A stretch of 64,000 bases of DNA from Hydrogenophaga sp. IBVHS1 (GTDB lineage: Bacteria; Pseudomonadota; Gammaproteobacteria; Burkholderiales; Burkholderiaceae_C), in contig NZ_NFUU01000001.1 in NCBI RefSeq assembly GCF_002127265.1, forward strand, positions 2,922,040 through 2,986,039, written 5' to 3'. Positions 15,680-24,260 of this stretch are shown one piece after another. The notes under the pieces are model-generated. The model worked only from the letters and a program-made list of their open reading frames with translations. It did not search any database and was not told the DNA's origin. Position 1 is the first letter of the stretch. Every line of letters starts with the position of its first letter. Made by a program: the position numbers and the translations under genes.

Positions 15680-16471
15680 ATGGAATTCAAGGACATCCTC
15701 TACGAAGAACTCGACTCGGTGGCCTACATCGCGATCAACCGCCCCGAAGTGATGAATGCGTTTCGCGGCCAGACCGTCGAGGAACTGCTGCAGGCATTCA
15801 TGAAAGCAGGCTGGGACAAGCGAATCGCCGCCATTGTGCTCACCGGGACGGGTGACCGTGCTTTCTGCACCGGCGGCGATCAGTCGGCTCATGCCGGCCA
15901 GTACGACGGCCGGGGCACCATCGGTATCCCGGTGGAAGAGTTTCACAGCGCCATTCGTGACGTGCCCAAGCCCGTGATCGCCCGCGTGCAGGGTTACGCC
16001 ATTGGCGGCGGCAATGTCCTGGCCACCTTGTGCGACATGACCATTGCCTCGGAAAAGGCCGTGTTTGGCCAAGTCGGCCCGAAAGTAGGCTCGGTCGACC
16101 CTGGCTGGGGCACAGCTTACCTGAGCCATGTGGTTGGCGAAAAGAAAGCCCGCGAGATCTGGTACATGTGCCGCCGCTACAGTGCACAGGAGGCCTTGGC
16201 CATGGGTCTGTGCAACACCGTCGTGCCCCACGACCAGCTCGACGCCGAAGTCGCCCGCTGGTGCAAGGAAATTGTCGAAAAAAGTCCGACGGCTCTGGCG
16301 ATCGCGAAACGTTCGTTCAATGCATCCACCGAGCACATTCGCGGGATCGGCAGCCTGGGACTTCAAGCGCTGAGCCTGTACTACGACACGGCAGAGTCCA
16401 AAGAAGGCGTGAGCGCTTTCCTGGAAAAACGCCGGCCTGATTTCAGGCAGTGGGCGAATGGTCGCAAGTGA
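15680..16471 (+). CDS. badI: BadI-like 2-ketocyclohexanecarboxyl-CoA hydrolase (crotonase family)
   Basis: 263 residues, crotonase superfamily. Long stretches match my recollection of BadI: DRAFCTGGDQS, YDGRG, RDVPKPVIARVQGYAIGGGN, FGQVGPK-GSVDPG, VVGEKKAREIWYMC-RYS and SPTALAIAKRSFN. BadI hydrolytically opens the ring of 2-ketocyclohexane-1-carboxyl-CoA to pimeloyl-CoA. It is a relative of MenB. The neighbour upstream is BadH-like, so ring oxidation and ring cleavage are encoded together. This is the most specific functional clue in the window, though a related ring substrate cannot be excluded. Confidence 0.82.
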   Translation: MEFKDILYEELDSVAYIAINRPEVMNAFRGQTVEELLQAFMKAGWDKRIAAIVLTGTGDRAFCTGGDQSAHAGQYDGRGTIGIPVEEFHSAIRDVPKPVIARVQGYAIGGGNVLATLCDMTIASEKAVFGQVGPKVGSVDPGWGTAYLSHVVGEKKAREIWYMCRRYSAQEALAMGLCNTVVPHDQLDAEVARWCKEIVEKSPTALAIAKRSFNASTEHIRGIGSLGLQALSLYYDTAESKEGVSAFLEKRRPDFRQWANGRK

Positions 16472-16564
16472 GCAACCCCGCGCGACGAGACGTTGCTCAA
16501 GGCCGCCCCTTCGACCAAAGCTAGGTTTGATACGATTCGAAATTTGGATCTACCAAACGGTCAA

Positions 16565-17197
16565 ATGATGTCAAATACAGACGCAAAACCCAGCAAAAAT
16601 GAGGTGGATGGTCCCGCCACACGCGAACGCGTGCTGCTCGAAGCTGCAAGGCTATTCAGGCATCATGGTTATGCAGCAACTACTTTGCGCGAGGTTGCGG
16701 ATGCTGCCGGCGTCAAAGCCGGCAGTATCTACTATCACTTCGAATCGAAAGAGCAGATCCTGGGCGAGGTATTGGACAAAGGCATCACCATCGTCGCAGA
16801 TGCCGTACGCACCCGTGTTGCGGCTCTTCCCGAAAGTGCACCCTGGCGAGATCGAATCGCCGCTGGCATTGAAGGCCATCTCTGGGGAATGCTGCATTAT
16901 GGCGACTTCACGTCAGCCAACATCCGCATCTACGGCCAAATCCCGACCAGCGCAAAAAATCGCCACCGGGTCGTGCGGCGGGCTTACGCAGACTATTGGG
17001 ATCAGCTTCTCGAATCAGCGCTCGCCAGTGGCGAATTGCGCGACGACACCAGCACGGCCATGATTCGGCTTTTCGTGATTGGGGCATTGAACTGGACCGT
17101 CGAATGGTACAACCCCCAACGCGGCTCTTTTCGTGACTTCTCGCGTCAAATAACGGGGATCGTGTTCGATGGAATTCTCACGCATGACAAAGCATAG
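16565..17197 (+). CDS. TetR-family transcriptional regulator
   Basis: 210 residues (209 if the adjacent ATG at 16568 is used). The N-terminal TetR helix-turn-helix is clear: RERVLLEAARLFRHHGYAAT, then LREVADAAGVKAGSIYYHF and SKEQIL. The C-terminal ligand domain is typical in length. It lies 93 nt after the badI-like gene and probably in its operon, downstream of operator 2, so it likely represses its own operon and releases DNA on binding an acyl-CoA. A TTG at 16493 would add 24 residues without family similarity and was not chosen. Confidence 0.9.
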   Translation: MMSNTDAKPSKNEVDGPATRERVLLEAARLFRHHGYAATTLREVADAAGVKAGSIYYHFESKEQILGEVLDKGITIVADAVRTRVAALPESAPWRDRIAAGIEGHLWGMLHYGDFTSANIRIYGQIPTSAKNRHRVVRRAYADYWDQLLESALASGELRDDTSTAMIRLFVIGALNWTVEWYNPQRGSFRDFSRQITGIVFDGILTHDKA

Positions 17198-17341
17198 TCG
17201 CGATGCATTGCCGGCAACTTCAACAAGCCGGGCCGAGAAACTGACAGCAATAGTCCACATGTCGCCTACATTGCGCAGTGGCACGCTGACCGGCTGCGTC
17301 TGGGGACTCCCAAATTGGACAACCCGCCGCAGGAGCAGCAA

Positions 17342-17851
17342 ATGACCATCAAAGAAGGCTGGCGCGGCCGATTCTATGAAGACTTCGAGGTCGGCGACGA
17401 GTATCGGCATGGCCTCGGTCGCACACTGACCCAGAACGACAACATCTGGTTCACGTTGCTGACGCAAAACACGGCTCCGCTGCACTTCGATGCCCACTAC
17501 GCCGCGCAGACGGAGTTCGGCCGTCCGCTCATCAATTCCTGCCTCACGCTGGCCCTCGTGACGGGGCAGACGGTGAGCGATGTCTCGCAAAACGTCATGG
17601 CCAACCTGGGGTGGGACGAAGTTCGACTTCCGAATCCGGTGTTTGAAGGCGACACGCTCTATTCACGTTCCACGGTGCTGGACAGGCGCGAGTCGCGGTC
17701 GCGAACCAATGTCGGCGTCGTCACGGTGCGCACCGAAGGCTATAACCAGAGCGGCGTCATTGTCTGCACCTTCAAACGCACGGTGATGGTCTACAAACGT
17801 GACGGCGCACCGCGCACCGCACCGCCGCTGCCGGTCGACAACCGACCCTGA
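17342..17851 (+). CDS. MaoC-family hotdog dehydratase
   Basis: 169-residue single-hotdog MaoC protein. The active-site segment reads QNTAPLHFD, so the Asp of the hydratase-2 motif is Asn, as I recall for relatives of mesaconyl/beta-methylmalyl-CoA dehydratases. It probably hydrates or dehydrates a CoA ester. The ATG at 17342 follows AGGAG; the upstream in-frame start has none. A 144-nt gap separates it from tetR. After the stop there is a run of eight C and seven T. Confidence 0.85.
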   Translation: MTIKEGWRGRFYEDFEVGDEYRHGLGRTLTQNDNIWFTLLTQNTAPLHFDAHYAAQTEFGRPLINSCLTLALVTGQTVSDVSQNVMANLGWDEVRLPNPVFEGDTLYSRSTVLDRRESRSRTNVGVVTVRTEGYNQSGVIVCTFKRTVMVYKRDGAPRTAPPLPVDNRP

Positions 17852-17911
17852 CCCCCCCCTTTTTTTCGTCAACTTCGGCCCCAGGGTCGCCACCTTTTTG
17901 ACCCTCTCCGC

Positions 17912-19597
17912 ATGAAGCCCACCTCCCTGCTCGAACAATACGGTCCCCGCGAAGCGATGGAGTATGACGTGGTGGTGGTGGGCGCCGGCCCCGGAGGTTT
18001 GGCCACGGCCATCCACCTCAAGCAGCTCGCGGCTGGAAAGGGCGAGGACGTCTCGGTGGTGCTGCTGGAAAAAGGCTCCGCGCCCGGCGCTCACATTCTT
18101 TCCGGCGCGGTCATGGACCCAATCGCACTGAACGAACTATTCCCCAACTGGAAGGATCTGGGCGCACCGCTGAACCAACCCGTTACCGGCGACGACGTGC
18201 TTTTCCTGAGCGAAACCGGTGCCAGGCGCACACCCAACTTCCTGGTGCCCGACTGCTTCCACAACGAGGACAACTACGTCATCAGCCTGGGCGCCCTGAC
18301 CCAATGGCTGGGCGAGCAGGCTGAAGGCTTGGGCGTGGAAATCTTCCCGGGCTTCACAGCCACCGAGGTTCTGTACGACGACAACGATTCGGTCAAAGGA
18401 GTAGCTACCGGCAACCTTGGCATTGGCAAGGACGGCCTGCCGCACGACGGCTTCCAGCTCGGCATGGAGTTGCATGCCAAATACACCATCTTTGCCGAAG
18501 GCGCGCGCGGCCACCTGGGCAAGCAACTCATCGCTAAATACAAGCTTGACGAAGGCCGCGATCCGCAAAGCCATGCCATCGGCATCAAGGAACTTTGGGA
18601 GATCGACCCGACCCGCGCCCAACCCGGCCGTGTGGTACACACGGCCGGCTGGCCAATGGACACCCAGACCTACGGCGGCGGTTTTCTCTACCACTTGGAA
18701 GGAAACAAGGTCACGCTTGGCTTCGTCACCGGGCTCGACTACAAGAACCCATGGCTCAGCCCCTTTGAGGAAATGCAGCGCTGGAAGGCCCACCCCGCCA
18801 TTCGCGCCCACATCGAAGGCGGCAAGCGCATCGGCTACGGCGCGCGCGCCATCACCGCCGGTGGCCTGCTCAGCCTGCCCAAGACCGTGTTCCCGGGCGG
18901 CGCGCTGATCGGCTGTGATGCCGGCTACCTGAACGCCGCACGCATCAAAGGCAGCCACGCCGCCATCAAGAGCGGCATGCTGGCCGCCGAAGCCGCGTTT
19001 GAAGCCCTGGCCGCCGGACGCAGCGGCGACGAACTCAGCGCCTACCCCGCTGCGTTCGAAAACAGCTGGCTGCACACCGAACTCGACCAGTCGCGCAACT
19101 TCAAACAGTGGTTCAAGAAGGGCAGCCTCGTCGGAGCCCTGATGACCGGCATTGAACAGTGGCTGCTGCCCAGGCTTGGCATCAAGCGTCCGCCCTGGAC
19201 GATCCACCGCACCCAGGCCGACCACGCCAGCCTGCGCCCGGCCGCCGAGATGCCGCAGATCAGCTACCCTAAGCCCGACGGCAAGCTCACCTTCGACCGG
19301 CTCTCCAGCGTGTTCGTCAGCAACACCAACCACGAAGAAAACCAGCCCGCGCACCTGACGCTCAAGGACGCCAGCGTGCCGGTGCAGATCAATCTGGCGA
19401 AATACGCCGGCCCCGAGAGCCGTTACTGCCCGGCCGGCGTTTACGAATTCGTAAAGAACGACGACGGCTCGGACCGGCTGCAGATCAACGCGCAGAACTG
19501 CGTGCACTGCAAAACCTGCGACATCAAGGATCCGACGCAGAACATCGTCTGGGTGACGCCCGAAGGCGGCGGCGGGCCGAACTACGCGGGAATGTAG
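17912..19597 (+). CDS. Electron-transfer-flavoprotein:ubiquinone oxidoreductase
   Basis: 561 residues, the usual length of ETF-QO. FAD-binding VVGAGPGGLATAIHL lies near the N-terminus; the C-terminal [4Fe-4S] site has Cys506 (YCPAG) and Cys530, Cys533, Cys536 (CVHCKTCD). It takes electrons from reduced ETF on the inner membrane and reduces ubiquinone, so it would serve the seven ACADs in the window. No etfAB genes are nearby. It lies 60 nt after the MaoC gene and may be cotranscribed with it. An IS remnant begins 9 nt after its stop codon. Confidence 0.97.
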   Translation: MKPTSLLEQYGPREAMEYDVVVVGAGPGGLATAIHLKQLAAGKGEDVSVVLLEKGSAPGAHILSGAVMDPIALNELFPNWKDLGAPLNQPVTGDDVLFLSETGARRTPNFLVPDCFHNEDNYVISLGALTQWLGEQAEGLGVEIFPGFTATEVLYDDNDSVKGVATGNLGIGKDGLPHDGFQLGMELHAKYTIFAEGARGHLGKQLIAKYKLDEGRDPQSHAIGIKELWEIDPTRAQPGRVVHTAGWPMDTQTYGGGFLYHLEGNKVTLGFVTGLDYKNPWLSPFEEMQRWKAHPAIRAHIEGGKRIGYGARAITAGGLLSLPKTVFPGGALIGCDAGYLNAARIKGSHAAIKSGMLAAEAAFEALAAGRSGDELSAYPAAFENSWLHTELDQSRNFKQWFKKGSLVGALMTGIEQWLLPRLGIKRPPWTIHRTQADHASLRPAAEMPQISYPKPDGKLTFDRLSSVFVSNTNHEENQPAHLTLKDASVPVQINLAKYAGPESRYCPAGVYEFVKNDDGSDRLQINAQNCVHCKTCDIKDPTQNIVWVTPEGGGGPNYAGM

Positions 19598-19711
19598 CCG
19601 AGAGTGATTCAAATCTAAAGTGCAATACCCTGGGTTTCAATGAACGAGGGTGGGTGTTGCGTGCTATTGAGCAGGAGGTCCCGATAGACTGCCAGAGGGG
19701 GATCGTGCGCC

Positions 19712-20187
19712 CTACCCCTTCCAGGGCGGGTTGTTGATCTGATCGGCAATCGCATCGAGCTGCTCCTGGCTGTACCCTGAGAGGTCCGAGCCCTTGGGCT
19801 GGTACTGGCGCACCAGCTCGTTGGAGTTCTCGTTAGAGCCTCGCTGCCAAGGGCTGTGGGGGTAACAGAAGTACACCGCAATGTCCGTGCGTCGGCTCAG
19901 TTCCCTGCGCATCGCCTTCTCCCGGCACTGGTCGTACGTCATGCTCTGGCACATAGGCTCAGCGAGCCTCAGCAGCTTGTCAGAAAAGGCCTGCAGGACA
20001 TTGACCGCGCTGGCGGGCTTGAACCCGTGCAGCTTGATGAGCATGAGCAGCCCGACTGGTGCACTCCACCAGGGTGCCCACCGCGCTGGCGTTCGCAGCA
20101 CCCTTGATCAGGTCACCCTCCCCGTGCCCGGGCAACTGCCGGTCTTCAATCTCGGGCGGACGCACATGGATGCTCACCATGTCCATC
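19712..20187 (-). pseudogene. IS30-family transposase remnant, frameshifted
   Basis: Minus strand. One frame (about 19980-20186) gives [20 protein letters not shown] and EGDLIKGA, the DDE-domain opening of IS30 transposases; then a shift near 20060-20100 leads to a second frame giving SMTYDQCREKA, YFCYPHSPWQRGSNEN and GYSQEQLDAIADQIN, the C-terminal DDE part, ending at 19712. The N-terminal HTH half is missing. GHG stands where the family has GHWEGD. Not functional. Confidence 0.85.
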
Positions 20188-20280
20188 TATTGTTCCGGCC
20201 CTTTGAAGTCGCGAGTCGTGGACCGACTGCCACAGGCAAACGATCCACGAAAGTTCAAAATTCATGGGGCCGGAGCAATA
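20188..20280. repeat. Nested inverted repeat (93 bp) inside the IS remnant
   Basis: TATTGTTCCGGCCCTTTGAA (20188-20207) and TTCATGGGGCCGGAGCAATA (20261-20280) are inverted copies matching at 17 of 20 positions. Inside them TCGTGGA and TCCACGA form a second stem. The element starts exactly where recognisable transposase coding ends. It may be an inverted duplication made during decay or a small hairpin insertion. Confidence 0.6.
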
Positions 20281-20501
20281 GTATCTGAGCTCTTCGGCCT
20301 TTTCCTTTGTTGCGAGGTAGTCGTTTGCGCTTGGGTGGGCTGCTTTGCATCTGCGGACCGTACTCGGGGGCAGGTGTTGCACTTCAGTCTTGAATCCGCT
20401 GACGGTGAATCACCGGCATTCATGCTGAAGCGAACCTGGCCAGAAGTTCCCGCCCGCACTCGCACCCGGACTTGATGGCACCTGCATAGGGATTTCCCGA
20501 G

Positions 20502-20529
20502 TTGAAGCCAGACTAACTACCGTTAGATT
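20502..20529 (+). promoter_or_regulatory. Candidate sigma70 promoter with operator 3 in the spacer
   Basis: TTGAAG (20502-20507) and TAGATT (20524-20529) are separated by 16 nt. The palindrome CTAACTACCGTTAG (20513-20526) lies in the spacer and touches the -10, so a bound repressor would block RNA polymerase. This is the clearest promoter geometry among the three operator copies. Confidence 0.55.
20513..20526. promoter_or_regulatory. Palindromic operator 3 (CTAACTANNGTTAG family)
   Basis: CTAAC and GTTAG arms around TACC. Twelve of fourteen core positions are the same in operators 1, 2 and 3. It stands upstream of module B, as operator 1 stands upstream of module A. Confidence 0.75.
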
Positions 20530-20810
20530 AACGCCATGCAAACAAGGCATCGCGCCTACCGAACGGCAAGGCACATGGCAGGCACGCTGCCCAACACGGC
20601 CAACACGAGACAACCTTTGAGAAAATTAACTGCCCCCTCGAACGGCACCCTGGCAACCAGAGACCATGGTCGCGCCCATGCACCCGGCCCATCCGAGCCG
20701 AAGGTCTGCACGACTGCGGCTGCCATCCTGGCGCACCCCTCCACTACGCTCGACCGGCAAACCCGTTCAATGGTTAAGTCGCCGCAGCACAGTGCAAGTA
20801 GCGGCCTGTC

Positions 20811-21602
20811 ATGCTGAATCTCACCAATGTCCAGATCGTTTACGACAACACCATCGAGGCGGTGCGAGAGGTCTCATTGGCCGTCGGCAAAGGTCGCATA
20901 GTCGCCCTGCTCGGTTCCAACGGGGCCGGGAAATCAACCACGCTCAAAGGCATTTCGGGCGTTCTGTATCCGGAAGACGGTGAGATCAAGGGTGGCCAGA
21001 TCACGTTTGAAAACCGCCAGCTGACCGGCCTGGCGCCGGACGAAATCGTGCGCGCCGGCGTGGTCATGGTGCCCGAGGGGCGCCGCCTGTTCGACCAGTT
21101 GACGGTCGAGGAAAACCTCGTGATGGGCGGCTACACACGCAGTCTGACCGACGCCAGGCGCCAGATGGAGATGGTGTATGGGCTGTTCCCGCGTCTGGTG
21201 CAAAAACGCAGCACGGTGTCGGGCTACCTGTCGGGCGGCGAACAGCAGATGGTGGCCATCGGCCGCGCGCTGATGTCGTCCCCGAAACTGCTGATGCTCG
21301 ACGAGCCCACGCTCGGTCTGGCGCCACAGATCAGCGAAGAGATTTTCGACATCATCACCCGCCTGTGCCGCCAGGAAGGCATGGGCATTCTCCTGGTGGA
21401 GCAGAACGCACAGATGGCGCTGGCCATTGCCGACTATGGCTACATCATGGAAAACGGCCGCGTGGTGCTCGACGGTGAGGCCGACAAGATGCTGCGCAAC
21501 GACGACGTGCGCGAGTTCTACCTAGGCTTCGGCGAAGGTGGATCGCGCAAGAACATGCGCGAGGTGAAGCATTACAAGCGGCGCAAACGCTGGCTGTCCT
21601 GA
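20811..21602 (+). CDS. ABC transporter ATPase, LivF type (module B)
   Basis: 263 residues. Walker A GSNGAGKST, signature YLSGGEQQ and Walker B LLMLDEPTLGLAP. Ends with the tail [12 protein letters not shown] shared with the LivF proteins of the other modules. Here livF comes first, unlike module A, where it follows livM. The start ATG has only a weak ribosome site. It is 10 nt before the livG-type gene. Confidence 0.93.
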   Translation: MLNLTNVQIVYDNTIEAVREVSLAVGKGRIVALLGSNGAGKSTTLKGISGVLYPEDGEIKGGQITFENRQLTGLAPDEIVRAGVVMVPEGRRLFDQLTVEENLVMGGYTRSLTDARRQMEMVYGLFPRLVQKRSTVSGYLSGGEQQMVAIGRALMSSPKLLMLDEPTLGLAPQISEEIFDIITRLCRQEGMGILLVEQNAQMALAIADYGYIMENGRVVLDGEADKMLRNDDVREFYLGFGEGGSRKNMREVKHYKRRKRWLS

Positions 21603-21612
21603 GAAAAAAAAC

Positions 21613-22395
21613 ATGAACGACACATTGTTAAGGGTCGAAACCCTGTCCAAGCGCTTCGGCGGCGTCGAAGCCGTTGCCGGTGTCAGTTTTCACGTTCGGC
21701 GCGGTGAAATCTATTCCCTGATCGGCCCCAACGGGGCCGGCAAGACGACCACCTTCAACATGATCAGCGGCGTCGTCAAGCCCAGCAGCGGCACCGTGCA
21801 TTTCGATGGCAGCGACATCACCGGCATGCCGGCACACCGCCTGGCCGCCATCGGCATCGGTCGGACCTTCCAGAATCTGGCGGTGTTCAAACATGCCAGC
21901 GTGGTGGACAACCTGCTGGTCGGCCGCCACTGCCACATGGCCACCAACGTGCTGGATGCCTCGTGGTTCTTCGGACGGGCGCGGCGCGAGGAGCTCGAAC
22001 ACCGTCGCAAGGTGGAAGAGATCATCGATTTTCTCGAAATCGAGGAAATTCGCGACATGCCGGTGGGCACCCTGTCCTATGGCCTGCAAAAGCGGGTCGA
22101 GTTGGGACGCGCACTGGCCACCGAGCCCAAGTTGCTGCTGCTGGACGAAATGGTGTCGGGCATGAACAGCGAGGAGACCGAAGACATTGCCCGCTTCGTG
22201 CTGGACATCCGCGACGAACTCGGCATTTCGGTCCTCATGGTCGAGCATGACATGGGCATCGTGATGGACATCTCCGACCGCGTCTGCGTGCTCAACTTCG
22301 GCCGCAAGATCGGCGAGGGCACGCCGGCCGAGATATCGGCCAACCCGGCCGTGATCGACGCCTACCTGGGCAGCAAAACCAAGGAGGCCGCGTGA
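21613..22395 (+). CDS. ABC transporter ATPase, LivG type (module B)
   Basis: 260 residues. Walker A GPNGAGKTT; signature-like LSYGLQKRVEL; Walker B LLLLDEMVSGMN, where the usual Pro after DE is Met. Pairs with the LivF-type protein upstream. Its TGA overlaps the GTG of the ligase gene, giving translational coupling. Confidence 0.93.
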   Translation: MNDTLLRVETLSKRFGGVEAVAGVSFHVRRGEIYSLIGPNGAGKTTTFNMISGVVKPSSGTVHFDGSDITGMPAHRLAAIGIGRTFQNLAVFKHASVVDNLLVGRHCHMATNVLDASWFFGRARREELEHRRKVEEIIDFLEIEEIRDMPVGTLSYGLQKRVELGRALATEPKLLLLDEMVSGMNSEETEDIARFVLDIRDELGISVLMVEHDMGIVMDISDRVCVLNFGRKIGEGTPAEISANPAVIDAYLGSKTKEAA

Positions 22396-24260
22396 TCGAC
22401 AACCTGGACGCGTTACTGCGCGACGGCAACACCACATTCCCCAAGCTGCTCCAGCACTGGGCACAGCGCTTTCCGGATGCGCTCGCGTTTCGCGAGAAAG
22501 ATTACGGCATCTGGAACCGGATGACCTGGCAGCACTATTTCGAAACGGCGCGCCGCTTCGCCCTCGGTCTCAAGTCTCTGGGCTTCGACAAGGGCGACCG
22601 GCTGGCGATTGCCAGCGAGGACAGTCCGCAGTGGATGTTCACCGACCTGGCCACGCAAGCCATCGGCGGTGTCGTGGTGGGCATCTACCCCACCAACCCG
22701 TGGCCGGAACTGCAGTACATCGTGCACCACTCGAACAGCAAGTTCGTGGTCTGCGGCGATCAGGAACAGGTCGACAAGGTGCTCGACGCCATGGCCAAGC
22801 ACGACACCGGCCTGCCCGACCTGGTGAAGATCATCTGCGTCGACATGAAGGGGATGCGCGGCTACAAACACGACAAGCTGATGTCGTTCGAGGACGTGCT
22901 TGAGCTAGGAGACCAAAACGCCGCGGCATCGCCCCAGCACGCGAGCGCCTTTGATCGTGCCATCGAGGACACCCAGCCCGATGACACCTGCATGCTGGTC
23001 TACACCTCGGGCACCACCGGGCCGCCCAAGGGCGCGATGCTGTCGCACCGCAACCTGATCGTCACCGTTGACAAGCTCAAAACCCATTTCAAGCTCGACC
23101 GGCACAACTACGAAGTGGTCTGCTACCTGCCGTTGTGCCACGTGGCCGAGCGTGCCTTCTCGACGGTCATGCACCTGCTCACCGGTGGCGTGGTCAATTA
23201 CGCCGAATCGATCGACACGGTAGCCGTCAATCTGCGCGAGATCGCACCCACGGTGTTTTTGGGCGTGCCGCGCATCTGGGAGAAGCTGCAGCAAGGCATT
23301 TTGATCCGCATGCAGGACGCCTCGCGCTTTCAGCGCTGGGCTTTCCAGCGCTGCTTCGATGCCGGGCGCCGTCTGTTCGAAAAGGTCGAGGCGCAAGGGG
23401 GCCAGCGCAGTCTGTTGGATCGCCTGCACTTCTTCGTTCTGTGGTTGCTGATGTTTCGCAATCTGCAGAAATTCGTCGGCCTGGACCGCATGCAGTGCGG
23501 CTTCTGTGGCGGCGCCAGCGTCTCGCCCGAGGTACTGAAGTTCTTCCGCATCCTCGGCATTCCGGTGTACCAGGTCTACGGCATGACCGAGTCCGGCGGG
23601 GTGATCTTCTTCCAGCATGAAAAAGCGATCAAACTGGGCGCCACCGGCCTGCCCATCGACGGCCTGAACTGGAAGATCGCGGAGGACGGCGAGCTCGTCG
23701 TCAAGCACCCCGCCGTGTTCAAGGGCTACATCCACGACGAAGGCGCCACCGCCAAGACCGTGGTGGACGGCTGGCTGCACACGGGCGACATCGTGGCGCT
23801 GGCTGACAACGGCGAGCTGATGATCGTTGACCGCAAGAAGGCCATCATCATCACCAGCGGCGGCAAGAACATCGCGCCCTCGGAGATCGAAAACGCGCTC
23901 AAGGACAGCCTGTATGTGCGCGAGGCGATCATCCTGGGCGACGGACGCCACTATTTGGCGGCGCTGATCCAGGTCGACTACGAAACGGTCGGCAAGTGGG
24001 CACAAGAACGCAAACTGGCCTACACCACCTACAAGAGCCTGGCCGCGCTGCCCGAGGTGCGCGAACTGATCGACGAGGACGTCAAGCGTGTGAACAAGCT
24101 GTTTGCCCGGGTCGAGAACATCCGCAAGTTCCTGATCCTGGAAAAAGAACTCGACCACGACGACGGCGAACTCACCGCCACCCAGAAGGTGCGCCGCAAC
24201 GTCATCGAAAAAACCTTCGCGAAAGAGATCGCGATCATCTACGGCGCAGGAGCGGGCTGA
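22392..24260 (+). CDS. Long-chain-type acyl-CoA synthetase (AMP-forming), module B
   Basis: 622 residues, AMP-forming acyl-CoA ligase in the long ACSL-like class. The P-loop TSGTTGPPKG is at residues 205-214; YGMTESGG and WLHTGDI are further adenylation motifs, and DRKKAIIITSGGKNIAPSE is the hinge/A8-like region. GTG start overlapping the livG stop; the stop codon overlaps the ATG of livH. It is thus locked between ATPase and permease genes exactly as in modules A and C. Substrate unknown. Confidence 0.93.
   Translation: MIDNLDALLRDGNTTFPKLLQHWAQRFPDALAFREKDYGIWNRMTWQHYFETARRFALGLKSLGFDKGDRLAIASEDSPQWMFTDLATQAIGGVVVGIYPTNPWPELQYIVHHSNSKFVVCGDQEQVDKVLDAMAKHDTGLPDLVKIICVDMKGMRGYKHDKLMSFEDVLELGDQNAAASPQHASAFDRAIEDTQPDDTCMLVYTSGTTGPPKGAMLSHRNLIVTVDKLKTHFKLDRHNYEVVCYLPLCHVAERAFSTVMHLLTGGVVNYAESIDTVAVNLREIAPTVFLGVPRIWEKLQQGILIRMQDASRFQRWAFQRCFDAGRRLFEKVEAQGGQRSLLDRLHFFVLWLLMFRNLQKFVGLDRMQCGFCGGASVSPEVLKFFRILGIPVYQVYGMTESGGVIFFQHEKAIKLGATGLPIDGLNWKIAEDGELVVKHPAVFKGYIHDEGATAKTVVDGWLHTGDIVALADNGELMIVDRKKAIIITSGGKNIAPSEIENALKDSLYVREAIILGDGRHYLAALIQVDYETVGKWAQERKLAYTTYKSLAALPEVRELIDEDVKRVNKLFARVENIRKFLILEKELDHDDGELTATQKVRRNVIEKTFAKEIAIIYGAGAG

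Larger units (their letters stand above)
19606..20396 (-). mobile_element. Decayed IS30-family element with both terminal inverted repeats
   Basis: The ends 19606-19628 (starting GATTCAAATCTAAAGTGC) and 20374-20396 (ending CAGTCTTGAATC) are inverted repeats matching at 19 of 23 positions. Between them the minus strand has IS30-type transposase pieces. The element is about 790 bp, whereas intact IS30 members are about 1.0-1.2 kb, so the 5' part of the transposase is lost. It sits between the ETF-QO gene and module B. No clear target duplication was found. Confidence 0.8.
20397..20810 (+). other. Intergenic leader of module B
   Basis: 414 bases between the IS remnant and module B. It holds operator 3 and a candidate promoter (20502-20529), leaving a leader of about 280 nt before livF. 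A 93-codon open frame (20536-20817) runs through it but has no ribosome site and no recognisable sequence. No terminator or RNA gene was recognised. Confidence 0.5.

Noticed and set aside
17309..17318. CCCAAATTGG as another copy of the 48029 palindrome
   Set aside because: Only half-matching and asymmetric; no promoter placed around it.
17833..17866. Terminator after the MaoC gene (GGTCG-5-CGACC followed by C8 T7)
   Set aside because: The stem is short, overlaps the coding end, and is 12 nt away from the T-run; geometry does not fit an intrinsic terminator well.
20536..20817. 93-codon open frame in the module B leader
   Set aside because: No ribosome site, no recognisable sequence, and it runs into the livF start; treated as untranslated leader.
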